The notes under the pieces were generated by a model. That model did no database searches. It was not told where the DNA came from and saw nothing but the letters and a program-made list of their open reading frames with translations. From contig JAFLLC010000075.1 in assembly GCA_019162745.1 (NCBI GenBank), positions 1 through 51,200 on the forward strand: a stretch of DNA of 51,200 nt, in the 5' to 3' direction. Each line of letters starts with the position of its first letter. Positions within the stretch are counted from its first letter, which is position 1. This DNA comes from Deltaproteobacteria bacterium (GTDB taxonomy: Bacteria > Desulfobacterota > Desulfuromonadia > Geobacterales > Pseudopelobacteraceae). The position numbers and the translations under genes are program-made. Shown in pieces: positions 1 through 7,406 of the stretch.

Positions 1-30
1 AAAAAAGGCGGCTTAAGGGCCGCCTTTTTT
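1..30. terminator. Bidirectional intrinsic terminator
   Basis: A 12-bp perfect stem (1-12 with 19-30) encloses a 6-base loop. The arms begin with six A and end with six T, so it can terminate in both directions. It lies 21 bases beyond the stop codon of the minus-strand methyltransferase gene and would end that transcript, and also any plus-strand gene entering from the left. Confidence 0.85.
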
Positions 31-51
31 GACACCCTGAAATAAGATCTA

Positions 52-762
52 CTACTCTTTTTCTCCGACATAGATCGTGGCAATGCCAAAGGTAAGTTCA
101 TGGAGATGGATATTACGAAAGCCGGCTTCGGACATCATGCGCGAAAACTCCTCCTGTGAAGGGAATTCAAGTACAGAGTCGGGCAGGTATTTATAGGCGT
201 TGTACCGGGAAAACAGCCCCCCGACAACCGGCAGCAGCCGGCGGAAGTAAAAATAGTATAGCTGCCTGAACAACAGCGAACGCGGCGTAGAGAATTCCAG
301 TATGATCACCCGCCCGCCGGGACGCATTACCCGCCACATCTCTGCCAGCCCCAACCTTCGGTCAACAACATTTCTGATGCCAAAGGCGATGGTTACCGAG
401 TCAAAAGTCTCATTGGCAAAAGGCAGATCCTCGCAGGCGGCGACCTTGAGGTCAATCCGCGCTGCATATGGCGACGCCGCCACCTTCACAGCCCCAAGAT
501 CAACCATCTCCTTACAAAAATCGGCTCCGGTAATCTTAACCGAATCAGGTGTCCGAAGGGCAATTTCCAGTGCGACATCACCGGTGCCGGTGGCCACATC
601 CAGAATGCGGGAACCTTCGCGGTATTTAAGCAACCGCACGGCTTTGGTTCGCCAGCGCCGGTCGATACCAAAGCTTAACAGCCGGTTAAGAAAATCATAA
701 CGGGGGGCAATCGCCCCGAACATCTGCTGGATCTTTTCGCCTTTATCAGAAAGCCTGAACAT
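52..762 (-). CDS. ubiE: Demethylmenaquinone methyltransferase (UbiE/MenG family)
   Basis: A 236-residue class I SAM-dependent methyltransferase that carries out the C-methylation step of quinone synthesis. Menaquinone is the likely product in this anaerobe-like lineage, so menG is the functional name. The N-terminus has the family pattern around FGAIAPRYDFLN (residues 15-26), the SAM-binding motif I is LDVATGTGDVA (about 54-64), and the motif GIRNVVDRRLGL (about 127-138) is typical of UbiE. The length is usual for the family. The ATG at 762 is preceded by AAAGGTAG at a good distance. It stands alone, divergent from the diadenylate cyclase gene, and ends at the terminator at 1-30. Confidence 0.92.
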   Translation of the reverse strand: MFRLSDKGEKIQQMFGAIAPRYDFLNRLLSFGIDRRWRTKAVRLLKYREGSRILDVATGTGDVALEIALRTPDSVKITGADFCKEMVDLGAVKVAASPYAARIDLKVAACEDLPFANETFDSVTIAFGIRNVVDRRLGLAEMWRVMRPGGRVIILEFSTPRSLLFRQLYYFYFRRLLPVVGGLFSRYNAYKYLPDSVLEFPSQEEFSRMMSEAGFRNIHLHELTFGIATIYVGEKE

Positions 763-883
763 TTGTTTACACTACCTTTTAGCTAATTTAAGTGTTATAA
801 AACGGCGTGTACATGTAACATATTCAGCCGGGCATTAACCAGAAAAAACTAAAACCTGGCATACTCCGGGAGCATTTTCCAAA

Positions 884-2302
884 GTGATATCAACCATCCG
901 CATCCAGGATATCGCAGACATATTGATTATGACTTTTCTGCTTTATCAGCTGTACTCCTGGTTTCGTGGCACGCGGGCGATGCAGGTGCTGCTGGGTTTG
1001 GGGGTAGTAACTCTTATCTATTTTGCGACCCGCTTCCTGGATCTGTATATGACAAGCTGGGTGCTTCAGGAGCTCGGCACCGTACTGATCATCCTCATAA
1101 TCGTCGTATTTCAAACCGAGATTCGGCAGACACTATATCGTTTCAGCCTCCTGCGTCACATACTTGACAGCCACCAGGAAACACAGCACAGCCAATTTCA
1201 GGATATTGCCGAGACTCTATTCCGGATGGCGTCCAATAGAACCGGAGCCCTGATTGTTTTTCAGGGCAACGAATCGCTACACGATCTGATGACCAACGGA
1301 ATCGTAATAGACAGTGAAATCTCCCCACAAATGCTGGAGTCAATCTTTTATGACGGAGCGCCGTTCCATGATGGAGCGGCCCTCATCAATAACGGCAGGA
1401 TTGAAAAGGCTGCCTGTCATCTGCCGCTCTCAGTCAGCCCTGATGTCCCGCAGCACCTTGGCACCCGCCACCGCGCAGCTCTCGGTTTGTCGGAACGAAG
1501 CGATGCGGTTATTGTTGCCATATCAGAGGAACGTGGAGAGGTGTCCCTGGTAACTGCCGGGACATTGCGCCGCATGGAGAACCCAGCCGAACTGATTATA
1601 GCTCTGGATGAACTGCTGAGAAGTGGAACCGAAAGCCCCCGCATCACTATACGCCAGCGGTTTTTTTCAAATCTGCTTCCGAAGGTATCCCTGCTGCTTG
1701 GCGTGTGCGTTTTCTGGGGACTGATAACAACCCGTCAGGGACAAATCACAACGGTAACGGCCCCGATACAGCTTCACGGTATTCCTGAAGGCCTGGTTCT
1801 GCTTCGCACACACCCCGAAGATGTAACTGTCCAGATTAAAGCGATGTCAAGCCTTGTCCCTCCACCTTCGAAGCTAGATCTGACTGCCGAAATAGATGCC
1901 TCCGGGATAACTGAGGGGACCACCTCTATAAGAGTCAATCAGGCCAATATTAACGCTCCATCAGGCATGATCATAACTTCGGTATCGCCCTCAGGTATTC
2001 GAGTTTCAGCGGAAAAGAAGCTGCGCAAAAGAATACCGGTGAAAGTGACGCTTAAGGGGAGACTACCGTCCGGGCGACCATCTTTGCAGGTTACTAGTGA
2101 ACCCGCCTCGGTCGAGATCGAGGGGCCAGCCAGCCAGGTTTCACAAATTGTATCGGTAGCGACAGAAGATATCGACGCCAGCCGATTAAAAAGAGGAGAG
2201 GAGTACCTGAAAAATCTGCGCTTACCTGATAAGCAGGTAACTGTACTCCGTGACACGACCGTGACAATTAAACTTTCAGATCGAGGCAGAGGCCAGCGGT
2301 AG
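884..2302 (+). CDS. Membrane diadenylate cyclase fused to YbbR repeats (CdaA-CdaR single chain)
   Basis: A 472-residue protein predicted to make cyclic di-AMP from two ATP at the inner membrane. The N-terminus has three hydrophobic segments (about 10-25, 33-50, 60-76). The DisA_N/DAC domain follows (about 95-250), with both signature motifs intact: DGAPFHDGA (157-165) and GTRHRAALG (193-201). A further membrane segment (about 265-282) leads to two YbbR-like repeats (about 290-370 and 375-465), expected outside the membrane. In Firmicutes CdaA and its YbbR regulator CdaR are separate proteins; here both parts are one polypeptide. The start is GTG with CCGGGAG upstream. No glmM follows directly, unlike the usual cdaA-cdaR-glmM order. 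Confidence 0.88.
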   Translation: MISTIRIQDIADILIMTFLLYQLYSWFRGTRAMQVLLGLGVVTLIYFATRFLDLYMTSWVLQELGTVLIILIIVVFQTEIRQTLYRFSLLRHILDSHQETQHSQFQDIAETLFRMASNRTGALIVFQGNESLHDLMTNGIVIDSEISPQMLESIFYDGAPFHDGAALINNGRIEKAACHLPLSVSPDVPQHLGTRHRAALGLSERSDAVIVAISEERGEVSLVTAGTLRRMENPAELIIALDELLRSGTESPRITIRQRFFSNLLPKVSLLLGVCVFWGLITTRQGQITTVTAPIQLHGIPEGLVLLRTHPEDVTVQIKAMSSLVPPPSKLDLTAEIDASGITEGTTSIRVNQANINAPSGMIITSVSPSGIRVSAEKKLRKRIPVKVTLKGRLPSGRPSLQVTSEPASVEIEGPASQVSQIVSVATEDIDASRLKRGEEYLKNLRLPDKQVTVLRDTTVTIKLSDRGRGQR

Positions 2303-2425
2303 TGAGCTGGCGTCAATTTTACGCCGTCACAAAGGGTAAGCTGCTGCGTCAAAGGTTGACTTTCCAGATTGGTTGTTATATAAACTGCTCCTCCCTTATC
2401 AAATTTAAAACAACCTGGAGGAAAC

Positions 2426-3457
2426 ATGGCCCATATTCGTATTGTTGTTGCGATCTGCCTCATACTCCTGGCACTACCTCAGCTGGTTCTTGCTTCAAAA
2501 TCTCATGTGGTACGCAAAAGGGAATCGCTGCAGTCAATTGCCCGGAAATACCATGTTTCCGTAGGTGAGCTTAAATCCGTCAATAACCTGACCGCTTCCC
2601 ATGTTTCCAAAGGTACCCGCCTGATAATACCATCACACGCCGAGCCGCAACAAAAGAAAGGCACGGCTTCAGTTCGCCACGATACCTATAAAGTTTCCAA
2701 AGGTGACACACTCCCTAAAATAGCCAGAAAAACCGGCGTCAAGATAGCTGTTATAAGAAATCTAAACGGGATGAAAGGCAACAGAGTCAAGCCTGGCCAA
2801 GTTCTGACCCTTGTGGCTGCAGAGACAACCACCCGCCCAGCCATTACAAATAGACTCCAGCTTATCAACAAAGACCTTTTAAACGAGCAGGAACTTAACG
2901 ACACGCTGGCTGAGCTGACCGATATCGAGTCAGACAGACCGGTTGACCTCGCAAAATCACTTGAAACCAATCAGAATATCAGCAGCCTCAAAGAAAGTGC
3001 CTACAGTTTTCTGGGTGCACGCTACCACTTCGGGGGAAGCAGCCGCAGCGCTCTTGACTGTTCCAGCTTCACTCAGCAGGTTTTCCGCCAGCAAAGCGTA
3101 AAACTTCCCCGCACTGCCAGGGAACAGTTTTATGTCGGTAATGAGGTTATGCGCGGCGATCTAAAAAAAGGGGATCTGGTTTTTTTCCAGACCTATGCCC
3201 GCTTCCCTTCACATGTCGGCATTTATCTTGGGAACGGCAAGATGATCCATGCATCTTCGAGCGAACACCGTGTTGTTATTTCATCAATGGATACACCCTA
3301 CTACCTGTCACGTTATCTTGGCGCAAGGCGCATGATGGCAGATACTGCTTCTGACTCTGTGGACTTCAATGAGTTGTTGCTTGGCGTAGAAGAGGAAAAT
3401 GACAATGAAGTTCTGACAAATGACACGCTTGGCGTGTCACTCAACCTTGCAAAGTAG
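2426..3457 (+). CDS. Secreted LysM-LysM-NlpC/P60 peptidoglycan endopeptidase
   Basis: A 343-residue exported cell-wall hydrolase. A signal peptide (1-24, ending VLAS) is followed by two LysM domains (about 26-70 and 86-131) that bind peptidoglycan, a linker, and an NlpC/P60 cysteine peptidase domain (about 185-310). The catalytic Cys is C212 in LDCSSFTQQVF and the His is H263 in SHVGIYLGNG; H275 in MIHAS is also in place. It likely cleaves stem-peptide bonds. The ATG at 2426 has an excellent Shine-Dalgarno (CTGGAGGA). A 45-residue tail after the peptidase domain is acidic and unassigned. It lies 123 bases after the diadenylate cyclase gene and ends at a strong terminator, so the two may be co-transcribed. 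Confidence 0.9.
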   Translation: MAHIRIVVAICLILLALPQLVLASKSHVVRKRESLQSIARKYHVSVGELKSVNNLTASHVSKGTRLIIPSHAEPQQKKGTASVRHDTYKVSKGDTLPKIARKTGVKIAVIRNLNGMKGNRVKPGQVLTLVAAETTTRPAITNRLQLINKDLLNEQELNDTLAELTDIESDRPVDLAKSLETNQNISSLKESAYSFLGARYHFGGSSRSALDCSSFTQQVFRQQSVKLPRTAREQFYVGNEVMRGDLKKGDLVFFQTYARFPSHVGIYLGNGKMIHASSSEHRVVISSMDTPYYLSRYLGARRMMADTASDSVDFNELLLGVEEENDNEVLTNDTLGVSLNLAK

Positions 3458-3484
3458 CAACTGTCACGCATTCATAACAATTAC

Positions 3485-3513
3485 ATCCGGGTCACCTGAC
3501 CCGGATTTTTTTT
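3485..3513 (+). terminator. Intrinsic terminator immediately before the radical SAM start codon
   Basis: A 9-bp perfect GC-rich stem (3485-3493 with 3498-3506), a 4-base loop, then eight T (3506-3513). It is a textbook Rho-independent terminator for the NlpC/P60 gene. The next gene's ATG begins at 3518, only four bases after the T tract. Confidence 0.9.
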
Positions 3514-3517
3514 CGCC

Positions 3518-5059
3518 ATGAAAATCCTGCTTGCCTACCAATCCGGATTACCAAACCGCAATGATCCCTACATCAACCTGGCGCCAACCGGGTTATGCTA
3601 CCTGCACGCATGTTTACAAGAAGCCGGATATGACTCGGTTCTGGCCAATTTCTCTGCCTGGCCAGTCGCCAGAATCAGACAGGAGTTACAGGCGTTCAAG
3701 CCTGATCTCGTCGGCATTTCACAATGGACTCACAATAGACAGTGTTCACTGGAACTTGCCCGCATATGCCGCAATCTCCTACCGGAAAGCACAATTGTGA
3801 TGGGCGGTGGACATGCGACCTTTTGCTATGAAGATATACTGATCGAAGGTTCACCCGTTGATATTGTTGTTATTGGTGAAGCTGAGTCTACGTTGCTGGA
3901 ATTGGCTGCACGGCTGTCATCAGGAACAGAATGGCAGACCATATCCGGAGTGGCTTACCGTCGCAACGGCGCAATAGTGGTCACCTCCCCTCGAAAAAGC
4001 CTTGATGACTTGGATAGTCTGCCGCTGCCGACCCGCTATCTTGACAGTTCAGTCGGGCTTGATCTTGAATTGCAATCCGAATTCATTGTCACAACCCGTG
4101 GCTGCCCATCAACCTGCTATTTTTGCAGTTCACCGGATTTTTGGGGGAAAAAGGTCCGCTTCCGCTCGCCAAGTGCAATTGTTGAAGAGATTCAGTATAT
4201 TCGTCAAAGATACGGCCTGATCTATTTTTCAATACGTGATGACACCTTTACTGCCGACCGCAGCAGGGTCCTGGAATTTTGTTCGATGCTGCAGAAACAG
4301 GAGGTCAATATTCTCTGGAACTGCCAGTCAAGAGTCACCGCTATTGATGAAGAACTGGTAATCGAAATGAAACGGGCCGGCTGCGAATGTATTCAACTCG
4401 GCGTTGAGTCCGGTTCACCGCGGGTTCTACAGCTGCTTGGTAAAAAGATCGCCCCTGCACAGATTGAGCACGCATGTGCAACGATCAGGGAGATCGGCAT
4501 TAACCTTTCAATTTACCTGATCAGCGACATTCCGGGAGAAACTGCCGACGATATCCAACAGACAATTGACCTTGTCCGCCACATTCGCCCGGATCACGGC
4601 TACGTCTCACCGCTTGCCTATTACCCGGGCACTCAGCTCTATAAAAACGCTCTGGCTTCCGGCGATACCACAACAGCACTCTTTGCAAACAGACGCAATG
4701 TCGCTCTTTACGTCGCAGCGACACTTGGAGATTCTTCCGTCAGGCTCCTGAAAGAGCTGACAAGGAATCAGCAGGAGGATCCGGAGCGCTTCAAGTTACA
4801 GAAAAAACGTCTCGGGTACTGCTACACTACTAATGTAATAGCGGGGGAGTGGTACCGCCAGCGGGGTGAGTACGAAAAAGCCGAAAAGGAATTGCGGGAG
4901 ATTACTACCATACAGCCAAATAATCCGTGGGGGTGGTTTCTTCTGGGAGATCTGTACTCCGAGCGGGGCAAGATAAAAAAAGGGAACGCTTTCTACACTA
5001 AGGTGCTGAACATAGTCCCGCAGCATGGCCCATCAAAAGCCGCACAATCCGCACCATAA
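3518..5059 (+). CDS. Cobalamin-binding radical SAM protein with C-terminal TPR
   Basis: A 513-residue class B radical SAM protein. The N-terminal half (1-130) has a B12-binding Rossmann fold beginning MKILLAYQSG, with glycine-rich GGGHATF (97-103) and VIGEAE (118-123). The radical SAM core (about 185-395) has the cluster motif C196-x3-C200-x2-C203, and GVESGSPRVLQLL later in the barrel. The last 80 residues (about 425-508) form tetratricopeptide-like helices, seen in some members of this superfamily. The substrate is unknown; relatives methylate or rearrange lipids, tetrapyrroles and natural products. There is no Shine-Dalgarno: the start follows a terminator T tract by four bases. The next in-frame Met is near residue 95, which would remove most of the B12 domain, so 3518 is kept. 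Confidence 0.85.
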   Translation: MKILLAYQSGLPNRNDPYINLAPTGLCYLHACLQEAGYDSVLANFSAWPVARIRQELQAFKPDLVGISQWTHNRQCSLELARICRNLLPESTIVMGGGHATFCYEDILIEGSPVDIVVIGEAESTLLELAARLSSGTEWQTISGVAYRRNGAIVVTSPRKSLDDLDSLPLPTRYLDSSVGLDLELQSEFIVTTRGCPSTCYFCSSPDFWGKKVRFRSPSAIVEEIQYIRQRYGLIYFSIRDDTFTADRSRVLEFCSMLQKQEVNILWNCQSRVTAIDEELVIEMKRAGCECIQLGVESGSPRVLQLLGKKIAPAQIEHACATIREIGINLSIYLISDIPGETADDIQQTIDLVRHIRPDHGYVSPLAYYPGTQLYKNALASGDTTTALFANRRNVALYVAATLGDSSVRLLKELTRNQQEDPERFKLQKKRLGYCYTTNVIAGEWYRQRGEYEKAEKELREITTIQPNNPWGWFLLGDLYSERGKIKKGNAFYTKVLNIVPQHGPSKAAQSAP

Positions 5060-5090
5060 AAAAACGGGGTCATTATTTGCATGACCCCGT
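5057..5090 (-). terminator. Intrinsic terminator for the NrfJ-like lipoprotein gene
   Basis: A 10-bp perfect stem (5064-5073 with 5081-5090) with a 7-base loop. On the minus strand it is followed by seven U (5057-5063). It serves the minus-strand lipoprotein gene; on the plus strand the tail is weak (CTGTAG), but the hairpin follows the radical SAM stop codon by only a few bases. Confidence 0.85.
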
Positions 5091-5111
5091 CTGTAGTATA
5101 TGACCTGAAGC

Positions 5112-5561
5112 TTACTTCTCGACTCTGATACCGGGGATGAAAAGGATCTTTTCAAAGGTCTTGTTCAGCGTCTTGCTGTGGAAGTTCACCATCGGCGGAC
5201 TTTCCGGGTACTCAATTTTGTCCCCTTTTACAACCTTCATTTCAGGGAGTGCCAACCAGACTTTCTCACCTTTTTCGTCAGCCGCTTCCACGTACGTATA
5301 GCCACCTGAGTTCATGGTCTGGGTAACTGTCGCTTTTTTACCGGTTCCTGCAGGGATTTCAAGAGCCTTCATGCCTGCGTGGGGATCTCCACCCGGGACT
5401 GCGGCACCAGGTGATACTGCCGGGTGACCGGCCGGCATCTGCCCCTGCTGCGGAACTGCTGTCGGGATTTCAATTTTTGGCTTGTCTTGACACCCTGCAA
5501 GGGCGAGAGCGGCAATACTGAGAACGGCAATGCTCAAAACTACTGATACTGTTTTTTTCAA
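5112..5561 (-). CDS. NrfJ-like lipoprotein
   Basis: A 149-residue lipoprotein. The signal peptide ends in a lipobox (LAGC, Cys 23), so the mature protein is acylated. A Pro/Gly/Ala-rich linker (about 30-65) precedes a small domain (about 70-149). That domain contains the pattern GGYTYVEAADEKGEKVWLAL, matching NrfJ-related proteins found near cytochrome c and nitrite-reduction genes in Geobacter relatives. The fold is thought to be an OB-type barrel; the function is not established. RBS CAGGAGG precedes the ATG. No cytochrome gene is next to it here, so context does not help. It is a single-gene unit with its own terminator. Confidence 0.72.
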   Translation of the reverse strand: MKKTVSVVLSIAVLSIAALALAGCQDKPKIEIPTAVPQQGQMPAGHPAVSPGAAVPGGDPHAGMKALEIPAGTGKKATVTQTMNSGGYTYVEAADEKGEKVWLALPEMKVVKGDKIEYPESPPMVNFHSKTLNKTFEKILFIPGIRVEK

Positions 5562-5639
5562 TTGCGACCTCCTGTTTCTTATACTGGATTTTTTATATCT
5601 TCATTTTCTATCATAACAGTGATGATTGTTCCAAGAGAA

Positions 5640-5661
5640 ATATTTTAACGTTTTAAAATAT
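5640..5661. repeat. AT-rich perfect palindrome upstream of the NrfJ-like gene
   Basis: Nine-base arms (5640-5648 and 5653-5661) are exact reverse complements around CGTT. It lies about 80 bases upstream of the lipoprotein start codon, in the stretch where its promoter must be, and is not followed by a T tract. A regulator-binding site is a reasonable reading. Confidence 0.5.
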
Positions 5662-5724
5662 AACAGTATTTCCCCATTATTTGTCATAGTCGCACCGCAT
5701 GACAAGCGTCTTAACTATACAAAA

Positions 5725-5910
5725 TTACGGCTTAATCGAACTGGAGTTTGGAGAGTTCAGGGAGTCGTACAGTTCAATCTGTTCCGCCATGGAACGCTTG
5801 CGATGACGGCAGACTGATTGATTAAGACAGAGCCGGCAACGGTCATCAGAACACCACTGGCAGCAACGGCAGTCCGGACAAGGATGCTTTTTCGGAGCCA
5901 CATCCGGCAT
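5725..5910 (-). CDS. Small cysteine-rich protein, translationally coupled
   Basis: A 61-residue protein, MPDVAPKKHPCPDC at its start, with eight cysteines packed into residues 11-34 in the order CPDC-CC-C-C-C-C (PDCRCCQWCSDDRCRLCLN). The spacing suggests a metal site such as zinc or an Fe-S cluster rather than chance. The ATG overlaps the stop codon of the upstream deacetylase gene as TGATG, the arrangement expected for translational coupling, which is the main reason to believe the gene. It belongs to no family I can name with certainty; similar short Cys-rich proteins occur in Geobacter genomes. The C-terminal half is plain and may be partly dispensable. Confidence 0.6.
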   Translation of the reverse strand: MPDVAPKKHPCPDCRCCQWCSDDRCRLCLNQSVCRHRKRSMAEQIELYDSLNSPNSSSIKP

Positions 5911-6701
5911 CAATAGACGACATTTCGTTTGACGGCGTTACCCTCAAGGAGCTGTACAAAGGCTTTGCCGCTGTCGGCATTTACCATCAGGTAGCGGGGA
6001 AGCTTTAGAACAGAATCTGATGCGGTCGCGTGTCGACGCTCAATCGTGAAGGTAGCGCCGTAACCGGCCTCCGTGGCCTTGTGCAGCAGGTAGTCGTCGT
6101 ATATTCCAAAAGGCCATGCCAGCATGTCAACCTTTGATCCTATTTCAGTTTCCAGCCGTAGTTTCGATTTTTTCAACTGTGTCATGACAAATGCATCCAG
6201 AGCAGATTGGCTAAGTTTTCTCCGTTCTTTCTTGAAATTAGGATGCCAGTAGGTATGCGACTGTACATCGAAAAGGCCGGTTTTTGTCAGCTCACGCATC
6301 TGGTCCCAGGTCATGGCATAGTTAGCATTGGAAATTGCTGACGGGTAGGCAAAAATTGTCACAGGATAGCGGTATTTTTTTATGATCGGAAGCATATCGC
6401 TGTAGACCGACTTGTGAGCATCATCTTCAGCGATGACAACTGACTTGGGTCCCGGTGCCGGCGCTTTTCCACGATAATAATCAACAAGCCGCCGGAGCGG
6501 AATCACCTTATAACCGTTGTCATGCAGATATTTCATCTGTGCATCAAAAACCGGGGTCGTAACAGTCATACCATCGGAAACCGTTGCCCCAAACCGGTGG
6601 TACAGCAAAATCGGCACACGGAATGATTCAGCGGCGGATGCTGACAGAGGCGACAGCATGGCGATCAGGACCAAAAACTGTAGAATAATAAAACGGTACA
6701 T
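5910..6701 (-). CDS. Exported polysaccharide deacetylase (NodB/CE4-like)
   Basis: A 263-residue secreted protein with a signal peptide (MYRFIILQFL through SASAAES). It has the CE4 NodB-homology fold: LLYHRFG near the N-terminus, motif 1 as AEDDAHKS (usual form TFDDGYxS), and motif 2 as SHTYWHPNF with the two zinc-ligand His. Motif 1 keeps both Asp but replaces the Gly. An earlier in-frame ATG exists at 6725, but AGAAAGGA sits correctly for 6701 and the signal peptide then starts at the N-terminus. It lies between a universal stress protein gene and a Cys-rich small gene in one operon. The substrate is probably an N-acetylated envelope or exopolysaccharide sugar; not determined. Confidence 0.8.
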   Translation of the reverse strand: MYRFIILQFLVLIAMLSPLSASAAESFRVPILLYHRFGATVSDGMTVTTPVFDAQMKYLHDNGYKVIPLRRLVDYYRGKAPAPGPKSVVIAEDDAHKSVYSDMLPIIKKYRYPVTIFAYPSAISNANYAMTWDQMRELTKTGLFDVQSHTYWHPNFKKERRKLSQSALDAFVMTQLKKSKLRLETEIGSKVDMLAWPFGIYDDYLLHKATEAGYGATFTIERRHATASDSVLKLPRYLMVNADSGKAFVQLLEGNAVKRNVVY

Positions 6702-6721
6702 AAACAAAGAATCCTTTCTTA

Positions 6722-7177
6722 TCAACCCCTCACTATAAAAACCGAACAGGCTGCATTGCTGGCGACTGTATGGGAAACACTTCCCTTGATCCGGCGCTGG
6801 ACAAACCCCTTGCCGGAGCTGCCGATAACGATCACATCGATTTCCTCGCGTTTGGCAAGATTGATGATTTTATCTGCAGGATCACCATATTCAACAATCA
6901 TTTCCAACGGTATCTCATGTTCTGTTGCGCATTTTTCGATGACATAAAATATCCGTTCCCGAAGTTCATCCCATTTTTTTGTTTCGGTCATCGGGGCCGC
7001 CGGCACAAAGTCGGTGTATGTTGAAGGAGGCGCATTCGGCAGTACGAGTAACGCATAGATCCGACTTTTGAATGGACTCTGATTACCAGCGGCAAGCCGA
7101 ACGGCCTCTTCGGCCGCCTTGTCAGATTGGGGGGAACCGTCGATGGCTACAAGTATTTTTTTGCGCAGATTCAGCAT
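6722..7177 (-). CDS. Universal stress protein (UspA family)
   Basis: A 151-residue single-domain cytoplasmic Usp. It starts MLNLRKKILVAIDGSPQS, with the first strand and the DGS loop typical of the family. It ends with the ATP-binding signature GSSGKGFVQRRIKGSVSHTV (G-x2-G-x9-G-S), so it is likely the nucleotide-binding type. The open frame extends upstream to 7300, but that extension is Cys- and Lys-rich and unlike any Usp, whereas GAGGA stands five bases before the ATG at 7177. It is first in a three-gene minus-strand operon with the deacetylase and the Cys-rich protein. Confidence 0.9.
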   Translation of the reverse strand: MLNLRKKILVAIDGSPQSDKAAEEAVRLAAGNQSPFKSRIYALLVLPNAPPSTYTDFVPAAPMTETKKWDELRERIFYVIEKCATEHEIPLEMIVEYGDPADKIINLAKREEIDVIVIGSSGKGFVQRRIKGSVSHTVASNAACSVFIVRG

Positions 7178-7264
7178 AGCATCCTCGTACATAATTTTTG
7201 AGCTAATCGTCAAACAGGAATGACAACAGCATTTAAGTTTTAAATATAAAGTAATTTTTCGCAC

Positions 7265-7293
7265 TTGACAATTGTAAAACAATATTCTAGTAT
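7265..7293 (+). promoter_or_regulatory. Sigma-70 promoter with inverted repeat in its spacer
   Basis: TTGACA (7265-7270), a 17-base spacer, and TAGTAT (7288-7293) face the IclR gene, predicting a start near 7300 and a leader of about 105 bases. The spacer contains ATTGT-AAA-ACAAT (7271-7283), a perfect 5-base inverted repeat where a repressor would block RNA polymerase. Autoregulation by the downstream IclR protein is an inference. Confidence 0.65.
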
Positions 7294-7406
7294 TTATCAA
7301 AGATATTCAAAAAGTGGCATATTTAGTCGTTTTTTTAATTAATGGCCTAATTTTGACACTTTACACCTCGCTCCCATTACTCTAATTTACGAAAAGGGCA
7401 CATCTC

